The notes under the pieces: generated by a model
What the model was told of the DNA's origin: nothing
The model's input: the letters and a program-made list of their open reading frames with translations, nothing else
Databases searched by the model: none
DNA from: Bigelowiella natans CCMP2755
Lineage: Eukaryota; Cercozoa; Chlorarachniophyceae
Length of the DNA: 64,000 nt
Direction of reading: 5' to 3'
Assembly: GCA_000320545.1 (NCBI GenBank)
Contig: ADNK01002459.1
Coordinates: forward strand, 1 to 64,000
Translations under genes and position numbers: made by a program
Part shown: positions 44,742 through 55,701 of the stretch, in pieces
How positions within the stretch are numbered: the first letter of the stretch is position 1
Layout: every line of letters starts with the position of its first letter

Positions 44742-46607
44742 CTGAAAACAAAACACCAATCAGGCTCGTACGAATCATAAAGATATAAAATCATGTTTAT
44801 AAAAGCACACAGGGCAAAGGCCACACAGGCAAGTTGTACTTGTCACAGGAAGTCGCTTCTGAAGCGTGTGATTTGTGATCGCAACTAGAAACAAAATAAG
44901 AAGACAACTTGACTTAGTTTGAAGTAAAACAGCAATCTCCCATATGGTACAGAAATAGAAACTCCAGGATAATCATAGGTTCTCTCTCTCTTGTTACTTT
45001 GTAGCGAGGGTGCTGGACGAGACTGGATGGTAATGGGTTGTAATGGGTTGCCTTGCTTTTTGGATTCTGAGAAGCGAGGCTCTCTTTCCAAAACACGGGT
45101 GGTTGCAACACGCACAATTTCGTGATTTTATCTCAGATGTTCAGAGAAAATGCTTACGATTTTCCCCATATTCAAATTCGGTATGTTGTCGCAGTGCGAA
45201 ACATTACGGCGTCCAAGAAACAGTAAGTTTTCTGAATAGTGGTGCGCTCTTCCAAATTTAAATCTGCCTAAAAAAATCCGGCTCTCAATTTTGATTTCAG
45301 ATTTTCTTGAAGTCCTCTGAATAGGAAAATACATGGAGTTAATTAATTGAATGCCCCAGCAGTCCTGTCGTTCACGAATTTTGATTTACATTTATGCATG
45401 TTCTGCATTAAAAAAAAGGTGCTATTGTCGGTGGACAAATTCTTCGTACTGATGGAGCTGGTTTTAAGTCAAACAATCTGAAAAAGCATTATTAACGATA
45501 CGAAGTTCAATACTCCACAAACAAAATCTTGTATCTATTTATAGCAAAAATTTGTATTTTTTTTGGTGATTGTTGTGTTTTGCGAACTTTGAATCTTTTT
45601 AGGCAAATTGGATGGGCAATGCTATCTGGAGCTCTGTTCAGATGCGAACTTCCAAAACTCAATGCATTTTTTCATTTTCGTGATTCTTGAACACTGAAAA
45701 AATCAGACTCATGATCGCAAACGCTGTTTAGGGTGGGACGGAATTGGACACAAACTTGACCCAATTTTTTCAAAGTGCAGCGAAAGACCAAGGTGCAATG
45801 TCCGTTTGCAAGAGTCGAACATCTCCTCCTGCCAGGTCTCTGCATTGTCTTTGGTTCCGTTCTTAGCAAACACTTTGGTTGGTCTTTTTTTCGTACTGGA
45901 AACTTCCTGGGGTCTTATGAATCTGTCCGACGTGTCCGAATGTGTCCGAAGATTATAGTTATTATGTCCCTTAGAATTTCCGAAGGTGTCCGAAGATGTA
46001 TATATGTGTCCGAAGATGACCTATAATATTATGTCCGAATACTGTCCGTATGTTGTCGTCCGAAAAATGATGTAGAATTTTATGTCTCATATATTCCCTC
46101 AAAACAGGGACTCCAAAACAGCGGCAGGAAGTGTGAACGAGGTGGCAACGGGGCAGAAGGACAAGTGCCAGACGAGGGAGTTTTGGAGTCTGCGACAACA
46201 TTTTTTTTCAAAATTCCTTCCCAACCAGTGTCCGATGCTTTTTTTTCTGAAGTTGCTGAAAACATGATGTCGCTGCCATGTGTTCTCCTTGAGATTCTAC
46301 GTGTGTTTCAGCGGCGCTCTAAAGGCTCTTTTTGTGGATGTGAGTGCGCTGTTTTCCTGCAACTGTGTTGTTGCCAAAAGAGGGACGCTGCTCGGCCGAC
46401 CGGGCAAGATGATCGGCGATAAGAAATCCGTTTCTACTTAATACGGAATATATCTGAATAATTCTGTCCTAAAACAAAACCATACGACAAAATGGCCACC
46501 CACCGGCCCCTACCTTTCAGGCCCAGGTAGTATACGTTCGATGAAGCCTACACCTCGCACCTTGTATTTATCAAACATATACTTTATTTTAAGTTTCGTG
46601 TAAGCTT
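44742..46607. other. Divergent spacer upstream of MADS-box and lycopene cyclase genes
   Basis: Should hold the 5' exon(s) of the MADS-box gene, whose first coding exon starts after an acceptor, and the promoter of the lycopene cyclase gene. Visible items: a tandem GTAATGGGTT pair near 45028-45050 and the GTCCGA cluster at 45925-46063. Short ORFs here (for example 46165-46422 +) show no domains. Confidence 0.5.
45925..46063. repeat. Cluster of GTCCGA motifs
   Basis: GTCCGA occurs at about 45925, 45934, 45944, 45988, 46008, 46033 and 46058, with GTCCGT at 46044. Several copies extend to GTGTCCGAAGAT. Spacing is irregular (9-44 bp), so this is either a decayed tandem repeat or an array of binding sites, about 600 bp upstream of the lycopene cyclase start. 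Confidence 0.75.
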
Positions 46608-47464
46608 TTGCCTTTTCGAAATGCAATGGGAAAAGAGAGAAAGGTCTCGGGGGGCGTTAATGACTGTTGCCTGATTAGGTCGGCCGCTCCTTCACTTGGC
46701 CCTCTTGGTTTAGCACTGTTTCTTGTCTCTGGAGTGTTTATTACTCTGGGGGGGGTGAAAAGGGGGCAGGGGATCACAGATTTGGGGAGCAAGCCGGCTA
46801 TTAGGACGAGAAATACAATTGCTTCACCATCGTCGTTGTCAAGACCAGCGACCCATGCCGCTCGAAACGCGATTCCCCAGCCATGGCGAACGTCTCCAAT
46901 ATCTGCCAACCAAAAACGAAGATGGCAATCGTCGTCACCTGTTTCTTTTGCGCAGCTTGAGGGAAGCGCAGAAGGCGGAGGCGAGGTGCAGGAAGGCCTA
47001 GAAAAGAAGAACATGCCGGAACAGCTTGATTTCGAGAGCGAACTTAAACCGTTTTCCTACGGCAAGGATACCGAGAACGCCTTTGACCTCCTCGTCGTAG
47101 GATGCGGCCCCGCTGGCTTAGGAGTTGCAGATGAGGCAGCAAGGAGAGGTCTCAAAGTCGGTGTTGTTGACCCGAACCCTCTCCAGAGATGGCCGAACAA
47201 CTACGGCGTTTGGGTCGACGAATTCGAACAGATGGGGCATGAAGACTGCTTTCTCCGTACCTGGGACAGCGCACAAGTCATAACAAAGCAGGATGAAATC
47301 CATAAGCCTACACGTTTATATCGGCCGTATGCTCAAGTTGACCGCGACAAGCTCAAGAAGAAGCTGCTTGCTCGCGCTACCGACTATGGGGCGGAATTTA
47401 AGACGGGTATTGCTAATATAAATATAGGATTCCTTCTGCCGAACAATTCATTGCTATACTTATA

Positions 47465-47551
<87 letters not shown>

Positions 47552-48300
47552 TTGCTGCTCATCCCCCCATCCAGGAGCCGTGTCAGGTGTGGATCACGAA
47601 TTTGACGTATCAATCGTCCGCGTTGGGAAAGAAAACGTCTTTGCAAGACAGGTGCATGGTGGTAGTTTTTGCCTTCCTTTCTACCAGTCGCAACACGAGT
47701 ATAACACAGTGGGAGATGAAGATGAAGAAGAGGAGGAGGAGGAGGAAAAAGAGAGGGAGGGAGGAAAATCGGCAGTAATTCATTGGCGGCAGCGCAAACG
47801 CACCCGTCGTCACATATTATACAATATATATATATATATATTGATGCACAAACACAGGTGCTAGATGCCACAGGGCATCTCCGCAAGCTAGTTGAATTCG
47901 AGCGCGAATTCACACCAGGCTACCAGGCCGCTTATGGGGCTACGTTGGTGGTTGATAGCCATCCGTATGACCTTGATTCGATGATGTTCATGGACTGGCG
48001 TGACGATCATCTGGATGAAGAACTCAAAGCACGAAATGATAGGCTACCGACATTTCTATATGTCATGCCTTATACGAGGAATAAGATATTCGTGGAGGAA
48101 ACATCCCTTGTTGCGCGCCCATTCGTGCCTTTTGACGATCTCAAGCAGAGGTAATGCTGGGTTACTCATGCATTCTATAAGATGCATGCAGCAGCTTCGT
48201 GTAGAAAGAAAATGGGCAATGCAATATCGAGAGTTGTATGTCCTCTAAGTTCCTCCCTCTTCCTCTCTTTCCGTACTTCCTCTAGATCTTGCCGCACTTC

Positions 48301-48334
<34 letters not shown>

Positions 48335-50798
48335 TATCATTGTGCTGCTGCTGCATATCTTCCTGATTAATCAGGCTGCAGCAACGATTGAGCAAGATGG
48401 GCATCGTGGTGCGTGAAGTGGAAGATGAGGAGTACTGCCTAATCCCAATGGGAGGAGTGTTACCGAAGCTGCCTCAAAGAGTGCTAGGGATCGGTGGGAC
48501 TGCGGGCATGGTCCACCCTGCTACGGTACACGACAAAACGAACAACTAAATGCATCATTATCACCACAGCAGCAGCGGCGAGAGCGCCAGAGGAGACATT
48601 CTTATTGTAGCAGTAGTGGCGGTGGCAGTAGTAGTAGTAGTAGTAGTAGTAGTAGTTAGGGTGTGAGGAGAGACGCATAGCGGAACATGCTCCCCGACCT
48701 TGCAGCTGCAGTTATGAGAAAGTTTCAATGTGTTAGCTGATTTATGACCGACGACATGTTAAATCAAAACATTATCGGCAGTTGGGGAAGCAATAGGGGG
48801 GTGAGGACAACGCACTTTTAGTTGTTAAATCAAATACGGCAGGTTGTACCTCACTTGTACTCCTCTTTCTCTTTCTCTTTCTCCCCCCCCTCTATAGGGC
48901 TACATGGTGTCAAAGTCGTTGCTACAGGCCCCCACACTTGTAGACGCTATCATACGGGGATTTGAACAATCGTCGTCGTCGTCTTCCGCCTCCAGCCCTT
49001 CAACAATGAACGCCACAGATGTCTCCGTAGGGGTATGGAGCTCGATTTGGCCGGAAGAGGACCGACGGCAGCGCACATTCATGTGTTTCGGAATGGAGAT
49101 TCTTATGCAGCTTGACTCCAAAACAACACGTCGATTCTTTGAAACCTTCTTCCGCTTGCCACAGGAGATGTGGGGTACGACTACCTAGTTTCCATGCTAC
49201 TATTTTCTGGATATTAGCAGCATCTTCTCACGAATTTTTTCGTGTTTGATTTACACCATCAAATTCTGTTGTAAGCAGCTTGTCTTCTTTGTTGTTGTAA
49301 AATAAGCAATAATCCCACCACAAAAACGCAAGTTTCACGGGTTTCACTTTCGCGGGGAGGTGGTTTCCCCCCATGTCTAAAGAAAAACCATACTTTTATT
49401 GGTGGTGGTGATTCTAGATGACGATCTCCGTGTTGTTGCAGCACATAAGTCATCTTTTGTTTGGACCTTTGTCATAGTTTTGACAACAATTCACCACTAA
49501 TTCTTCTCTCTCCTCCTCCTCTAAGGTGGGTTTCTCTCGTGGCGAATATCGTCAATGGGACTACTTGGAATCGGCTTGTCCATATTCCGCACTGCTTCCA
49601 ACCGACTTCGATGTGCGTGCTGTATATCGTCTGTGTGTTTGTGTGCGTGCTACGGATCCAAAATGTAAAATACGTTTCGGCCTTGCTTGCATGCAAGCCA
49701 GAGTGTTGTGTTTGCAATTATCTCTTCGATCCTTGGTATCTTCCTCCTCCTCCTCCTCCTCCCGCTTCCTCTATCTTCCTCTCATCTGTGCGATTTATAG
49801 CGCTCTGAAAAACTCACATGATCACTGCAACTGCTGCTACAATATATCTTACCCCAATATTCCAGTCGATTTCGTTCGGAACGCTCTTCCTTTCATGCCA
49901 TCGTTCATCAAGACGTTTGCTACCGCCAGTAACGATTTTAACTCAGAAGCATGGTCTGGAATCATGGATTTGGCCAACAGCGTAAGTCACTTAAAGCAGC
50001 AGCAGCAGCAGCAGCAGCAGGAGGAGGAGGAGGAGGAGGGGCACATTCGAGTCTTAAATAGTATTTTTTTGAAATATTCTCTATGCTTTCCCCCTCTCCC
50101 CCCTTCAAACGGATTTTGACTTCTTCGTTGGCAGCTCTGGAATGTTCCTGGAGGAGGCATCTACCCACATGATCTGGTAGGCGCACTTCCGAGCGGAACT
50201 AAGGGTGAAAATCCTACAAAAAAACCCATACGATCAAGCAACATTGACTTCGCAAAGCTGATGGAAGAGGTGCAGGGAGAGGGGACCATTAGAAGCAAAG
50301 TTGAAAGTCAGAAACGCCCCAACGACGAGTCAAACGGTGGCGACGGTACTGGCAAAAAGGATGGGAGCAAAGGGATTGGTATAGATGCCTCGAAGCTGGT
50401 TCTGAGCCAGGTCAACCATGCAATGCTGTGCGGCATCGTTACCTCATCCTGCCCTCTAATCAATCCCGAATCACACGATGATTTCGTTCTTTTGTTGGCA
50501 CTATTGCGCTGCTATGTCTGTCTCTTTTTTGATCTTCTCACTTCACCACGATACCTTGCAACCATTACCAGGTCCCTTACCTGCAGGAAGGCCCTCCAAG
50601 CACCCCCCCCGCAGATTTGAGAGAACTAAAGAGCGCGTCTTCATGGACGGATGACCGCGAGTGGATTCGATACCAGCAGGAAAAGCTGTTTGATGAGCAG
50701 CCCAAGCTCGTCGAGTCCCTCCCCCCTCTCAACCCCAATGATGAGGTGCGAACGTCGTTTTCTTCTGTCGGATATGGAAAGAGATAGCAAAGGCTCTA

Positions 50799-50831
<33 letters not shown>

Positions 50832-50938
50832 GGAAGAATATATTGAAAAAGATAGTTTGTTATTGTTTTGCGGGTGGCGTGATGATGGTGTACTTACTGC
50901 CACTGCTGCTTCTCCTCCTCCTCCTCGTCCTCCTAATA

Positions 50939-50974
<36 letters not shown>

Positions 50975-51153
50975 TTTCATTATGATCAGGTGGATGTGCT
51001 CGTTGCTGGTGTGGGGCCAGCGGGATTAGCTCTTGCAGGGGCATTGGCAAAGAGAGGGGTTAACGTCGGTCTTGTGGGGCCTGACACCCCATTCACCAAC
51101 AACTACGGTGTATGGCTCGACGAATTCAAGGAATTAGGGTAAGTAGTAAGAGG

Positions 51154-51205
<52 letters not shown>

Positions 51206-53785
51206 CTACCCCCCCCCCCCCCCCCTTCGTATTTCTTCTTTGTTTAGTCCGCATTCGTATTTATTCTACCCATGGCCGTTGATAGGCCAAGTTATTATTA
51301 TTATCATCATCATTATCATCATCATTATTATTGTTATTACTATTATCATTACTATTATTAGGCTGGAGCACACTCTGGAGGAGGTTTATGACGACTCTTT
51401 GGTGGTGGTGGATTCTGCAGTAGGTGTGCCAGTAGTAGCAGTAGCAGTAGGAGGAGGAGGAGAAGGAGGAGGAGTGCATCCTTGTTGCGTGCGTGTTAAT
51501 CATTTTCTTCCCCAAGCTCTTATTTCCTTTGCTGCTGAATAACATCGAGCCGCCTTATCATTTCCTAGAGCGCAACTATCACCTTCTTCCTAACCCGTCT
51601 CTCTTGCCCCCCAATCATCCTGCTCCTCCCCCTCCCTCCTCCCCACCGAACACCTCGTAAATTTCAGGGACCCAGCCTGTTGGACGCGCGTATGGGCGTG
51701 TAGGCCGAGATCTTCTGAGAGCGGAACTCCTCAAACGATGCCAGGCCTCGCCCGACGTATGATGATGATGATGACGATCCGAATAAATAAGAGCAATTCC
51801 AGCTCACCCCTCCCCGCCCTCCTGAAATGTTCCATACATTGCGGAAGATGGCTGATTGTAACGAGCCTTGCGATGATAGACTATTTGATTGAGATACGCT
51901 TGGCAATGATGAGAGTACTAATGATAGCTGCTATCGTCGTCGTCGTCGTCATCAACATCATCAGGGGGGCAAGGTGAGATATTATCCGGGAATGGTTCGG
52001 GAGGTGATTGATGAGCAAGAACTCGCCGATGAGAGCATCGGCCACACTGTCAAAATCAATGATGGCGCCGCCTTCAAGGCTAAAATGGTTGCGATGAGCA
52101 CCGGACATAACCGAGATGTGCTCAGCTATGAAGACGGCGTGCCTCCTCTTTGGCAAACAGCTTATGGCATCGAATTCAACATGCCGGACCATCCTTGGTG
52201 ATCATCCAAACAACGCTCACATGTCCTTCCTTTTTTCCTCTACATAGATATAATATATATACATGTATTTTATACCAGTGATGTGTGAAATTAGTGCAAA
52301 ACACAAACGTTCTTTCACATTTCCTTCTTCTTCCTCCATTGAAAACGTTTTTCCCTAAGTGAGAAGTAGTACCTGTGTTGTCCTAACTCTCATCCCCCCC
52401 CCCCCCCCCCCAACCAAACGACGACATCGACGACGCCTCAGGGACAACAACAAGGCCCTATTCATGGACCTTTCTCAGTCGGAGGGTGATGATCGCGGCG
52501 AAGTAAATGGTGGCAACGAGGATCTCCACCGTGTGCCTAGTTTTCTATATGTGCTTCCTTCAAAAGACAAAGTATGTTCAATCTCTCTTCGTTCTTCATC
52601 ATCGTCGTCATCTTTGCTGTTCTCATGGATATAGGTTTTCGTGGAGGAGACATGCCTGATATCCAAGGTACAGGTCCCCTTTGATGAGCTCAAAAGGCGT
52701 CTGTATCAGCGGCTGGAGCAGAGGTTGAACATTACTGTGAAGCCTGAGGACATCATCGAAGAGGAAGCTAGTTGGATTCCGCTAGGAGGACCTCTTCCAA
52801 AGGTTGGTTGGTTGTTGTAGCACTTATCCCCCACACATTAGCAGCAGCAGCAGCAGCAACAGCTTAATTGTACTTCGATCTCCCTCTCCCCTTCGAGATC
52901 TTCCTCCTCCTTCTCGTTCGCCCGCCCCCTTTTTCATCCCTTCTTCTTTCTTACAGGTCCCCCAACCGGTGTTGGGCTTCGGAGCTGCTGCGGGCTTGTC
53001 CATCCAGCCTCCGGTTACTCCATCGTGAATTCTTTAAGCAAGGCTGGCCCAGTGGCGGGATGCAATAGTGGAAGGTTTGCAGAGCGGGTGACCAAGAACA
53101 TCGTGCTGACAATGCTTGGGTATTAGTAGTAGCAGCAGCAGCAGCAGTAGTAGTAGTAGCTACGAGATGATATTTGTCAACGATGATGTCGTATCTGCTG
53201 CTGCTTTTGTCATCTGTCTCCTGTATTTATGTCTTCTCCATCTCCTTCTTTTCTTCTTCCTCCTCCTCTTCCTCCTCAACCTCAACCTCCTCCTAGGGTG
53301 TGCTGTGGAGCGCTGAGCAGCGGCGTAAGATGGCTTTTTACCAGTTTGGTGCCGAGATGATCTCCAAGATGCCCCTCCCCCTCCTGCAAGATTTTATGCG
53401 CACATTTTATGAACTCCCCGCGCCTCTGTGGAAGGGGTTCCTGTCACACAAGCTCTCCTCACCAATGATGGTACCGTTTGCCTTGGCGATGTTCGTCCAG
53501 GGAAGCAAAGACTTGCGACATGCTCTGATATCAGAGTTGGCTTCAAAAGAGGGCGTCAGGATGCTCGAGGCCGCACTTGCTCCGGTGTTTGCTGATGAGG
53601 ATCAAAGACAAGACAGCAATGATGGTGGTGGCGGTGGCGGTGGTGGCGGTGGTGGCAAAAAAGGCAGGGCAGTACTCCAGCAGAACGAATCAACGCGTGA
53701 GCCGCTTAAAGGCCTCTTTCGTAGGGGCCAACTTGCAACTGATTCGATACCGTCGGGCTACATAGAGCAGCCTACTGCTAAATGA
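46608..53785 (+). CDS. Fused lycopene beta-cyclase / lycopene epsilon-cyclase (LCYB-LCYE), plastid-targeted
   Basis: Two FAD-dependent cyclases in one gene, closing lycopene ends into beta and epsilon rings to give beta- and alpha-carotene in the plastid. The N-terminus has a hydrophobic segment (PLGLALFLVSGVFITLGG) then a basic Ser/Thr/Arg stretch (TRNTIASPSSLSRPATHAAR), fitting a bipartite leader. Domain 1 (exons 46608-47406, 47575-47651, 47858-48150, 48375-48525, 48898-49174 and on) reads VVGCGPAGLGVADEAARRG, WPNNYGVWVDEFEQMG, VLDATG, FMDWRDDH, CLIPMGGVLPKLPQRVLGIG and GTAGMVHPATGYMV: beta type. A charged linker (about 50138-50740) follows. Domain 2 (about 50990-53785) reads LVAGVGPAGLALAGALAKRG, PFTNNYGVWLDEFKELG, VGRAYGRVGRDLL, FVEETCLISK, SWIPLGGPLPK and GFGAAAG: epsilon type. 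The exon 52957-53119 needs two single-base corrections to stay in frame. The C-terminus has no LHC-like domain. Confidence 0.93.
47467..47551. repeat. Compound (AT)n(GT)n microsatellite, LCYB intron
   Basis: (AT)n at about 47467-47512 followed by (GT)n to about 47551, ending about 20 bp before the CCATCCAG acceptor. Confidence 0.9.
48298..48658. repeat. (TCA)n and (GTA)n microsatellites in LCYB introns
   Basis: (TCA)n at about 48298-48334, ahead of the acceptor at 48374; (GTA)n at about 48626-48658. Confidence 0.88.
50800..51229. repeat. (TAG)n, (CTA)n, (CT)n and poly-C tracts in LCYE-side introns
   Basis: (TAG)n at about 50800-50831, pyrimidine-rich CTC/CTA tract at about 50905-50975 before the acceptor of the VDVLVAG exon, (CT)n at about 51156-51206, poly-C at about 51209-51228. 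Confidence 0.88.
52395..53160. repeat. Poly-C and (TAG/CAG)n tracts in LCYE introns
   Basis: Poly-C at about 52395-52412, CAG repeats at about 52840-52858 and TAG/CAG repeats at about 53121-53160, the last starting immediately at the donor after exon 52957-53119. Confidence 0.85.
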
Positions 53786-54880
53786 TTATTCATGGGCGTC
53801 ATTAGATATACAGTTGTGTTTTTACACAAGTAATTTGCCTGGCGAGATATTAATTAAATACGTATATATCAGAGGTTATACTACAAAATATTAGATGATA
53901 CTTAAGAAGATGGAAGTTATTAAAAATTATTGTGCACACAACTAGACGGTAGACCCTATGTCAATTTGAACTTGGCATGTAGATGTTCACAAAGCTACAT
54001 TATTTTAGAATGGCATGCATGATAATTCAATTACAGCTGTAACTCGCAATGTACGTAGTGCTTTAACCTGTGCCCCCAACGTAGCAAACACAACCCCGAT
54101 TGCATGCATGTCTAGATGTAATTGCAGCAAGGCGCTGCATTCAGCGGAGTCGCATGACGTTCATCTAGGACTTCAACATCAGTAGATCCACACATGCTAG
54201 CATGCGCTGCACGCTACTTCGCGAACAACATCTAAGAATCATTCGTACACAGCTAGGTAACTAGTGATGAATCAATTCCATGCTAGCATGGCACGCAGCG
54301 CTAGAGCATGCTGACCGTGAACACTCAATCTGGCCAAAGATGCTCAGATGCTCAATGTCGAGCGACAGCAACAAGCAGATTCTGTGCAATTCAGAATCTG
54401 GAGATGTGCATGTGCGCATGTTGTGTGAAGTGCTTGATTAGTCAAGGTCGCTCCACTTGCTCCAAGCATGCATCACGTGGCATGATGCTGTTCGCACAGC
54501 GATCCCGCTGATCCACGCATCCCTGATGACACGTCCAACCAGTTGTGGTGCGCCAGTGCGGCACATGCAGCACAGCGTGCGCGCGTCCATGATGACGTGC
54601 GTCCTTAGCGTCCGTATCGCCCTTCCTTTCCTGTTTCTGCTCGTGCCCTTGCACGGCCTGCGAGCCAAAGTCCTGCTGTTCTTCTAGCTGCTGTGACATT
54701 GTTAGTCAAATCGTTTCCCGTGTGTGGAAGCCAAAGGTTGTTGCGCGTAAGGTGTTCACAGGCCGAGGCGCTACGTGCACAAGTAGGCAGGGGGGGGGAA
54801 AGGCACGTTTGCTTCCTTTTGAAGAGTTGTGTTTATTTTTATTAAAGATTATATTTTTATTAAATCGTGCACTGCGTAAT

Positions 54881-55059
54881 CATTCGCGAAGCTTTCGCGA
54901 ATGCCGCCGCACGTGGGGCAGCACACTTCCGGTGTGCTGCCATGAGTCCCGCCGGAACCCACGTGCCTATGCTGTATTAATATCTACGTTATCTATATTC
55001 TATATCCGCGACAACCCCTTTGTTGTCGCACGTGACTTGTGCCCGCGTAGTGGTACGCG
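54881..55059. repeat. Array of short inverted repeats (hairpins)
   Basis: Arm pairs: CATTCGCGA/TCGCGAATG (54881-54903); outer CACGTGGG/CCCACGTG (54910-54965) enclosing GGCAGCACAC/GTGTGCTGCC (54917-54941); GCGACAAC/GTTGTCGC (55008-55029); CGCGTA/TACGCG (55044-55059). All arms are perfect. Confidence 0.9.
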
Positions 55060-55069
55060 CTACAGAAAG

Positions 55070-55359
55070 AAACACAGAAAGAAAGAAAGAAATGAACTTT
55101 GATGATCGATTGCATTTCCAAAGTGTTGCATGACACTTGCAAAGTGCGAAACGTAGTGCCTCCAAAGAAAGAAAGAAAGAAACATGATGATGGACTGCAT
55201 TTCCAAATCGTTCCAGTGTTGCATGACATCGGGATGCCAGCCCATCACAGAGGGCGCTGGCTCCCACCCTCGGCCACGGTGTGTCGCAAGTCTAGAAGTG
55301 CAGCCAAAAATGATCGTAAGTCTAGAAGTAGATCTAGATCTACAGCCAAAAATGATCGT
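55070..55359. repeat. Two imperfect tandem duplications, including a 16-bp palindrome
   Basis: Unit 1: GAAAGAAAGAAA…GAT(T/G)GCATTTCCAAA…GTGTTGCATGACA, copies at about 55070-55135 and 55163-55230. Unit 2: AAGTCTAGAAGT…CAGCCAAAAATGATCGT, copies at 55288-55317 and 55318-55359; the second contains the perfect palindrome GTAGATCTAGATCTAC at 55328-55343. Confidence 0.88.
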
Positions 55360-55701
55360 GACGTAATGATGCAATTTCCACATGCGACAATGTCCTTCGC
55401 TGTCTCATTGGCTAAATTAGGCATCCGTCAGCCGTTTCGGTGCGTCATGCATCGGCAAGAGTAGTAACAAAATCTGTATCACCGTAATGTTTTCACAAAA
55501 CCTCCTCAATGTGCCAAGTCGTAGTTGAAGTTTCAATGGCATTTTCCGTTTACTTCTCGCCTTTTTGGGTATTCTATCGCTTCGCTACTGCTGTGGCAGG
55601 TTTCTCGCTTGGGCGACTCTGGACGAAGTTGTTCACGTTGAACTAAGGAAGGGGGGGGACTCGACGATAACTAGTGTCCCCCGCCCAGAGGATATTTCAA
55701 T

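Larger units (their letters stand above)
53786..55701. other. Long spacer with palindromes, hairpin array and tandem repeats
   Basis: Lies between the cyclase 3' end and the K+ channel start. 53930-54720 is TGCATG/GCTAGC-rich and holds CATGCTAGCATG twice (54193-54204, 54279-54290). 54881-55360 is a string of hairpins and imperfect tandem repeats (separate entries). Short ORFs at 54.3-54.7 kb on both strands share no recognisable domain. 55480-55700 is presumably the channel gene promoter/5' UTR. Confidence 0.65.

Noticed and set aside
50651-51142. 163-codon ORF with long Val and Leu runs reading as a membrane protein
   Set aside because: The hydrophobic runs are translated (TAG)n and (CTC/CTA)n intron repeats. 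Only the final part (VDVLVAGVGPAGLALAG) is a real cyclase exon.
54308-54699. Overlapping ORFs on both strands in the spacer near 54.5 kb
   Set aside because: They occur on both strands with spacer-type composition, no domains and no splice links.
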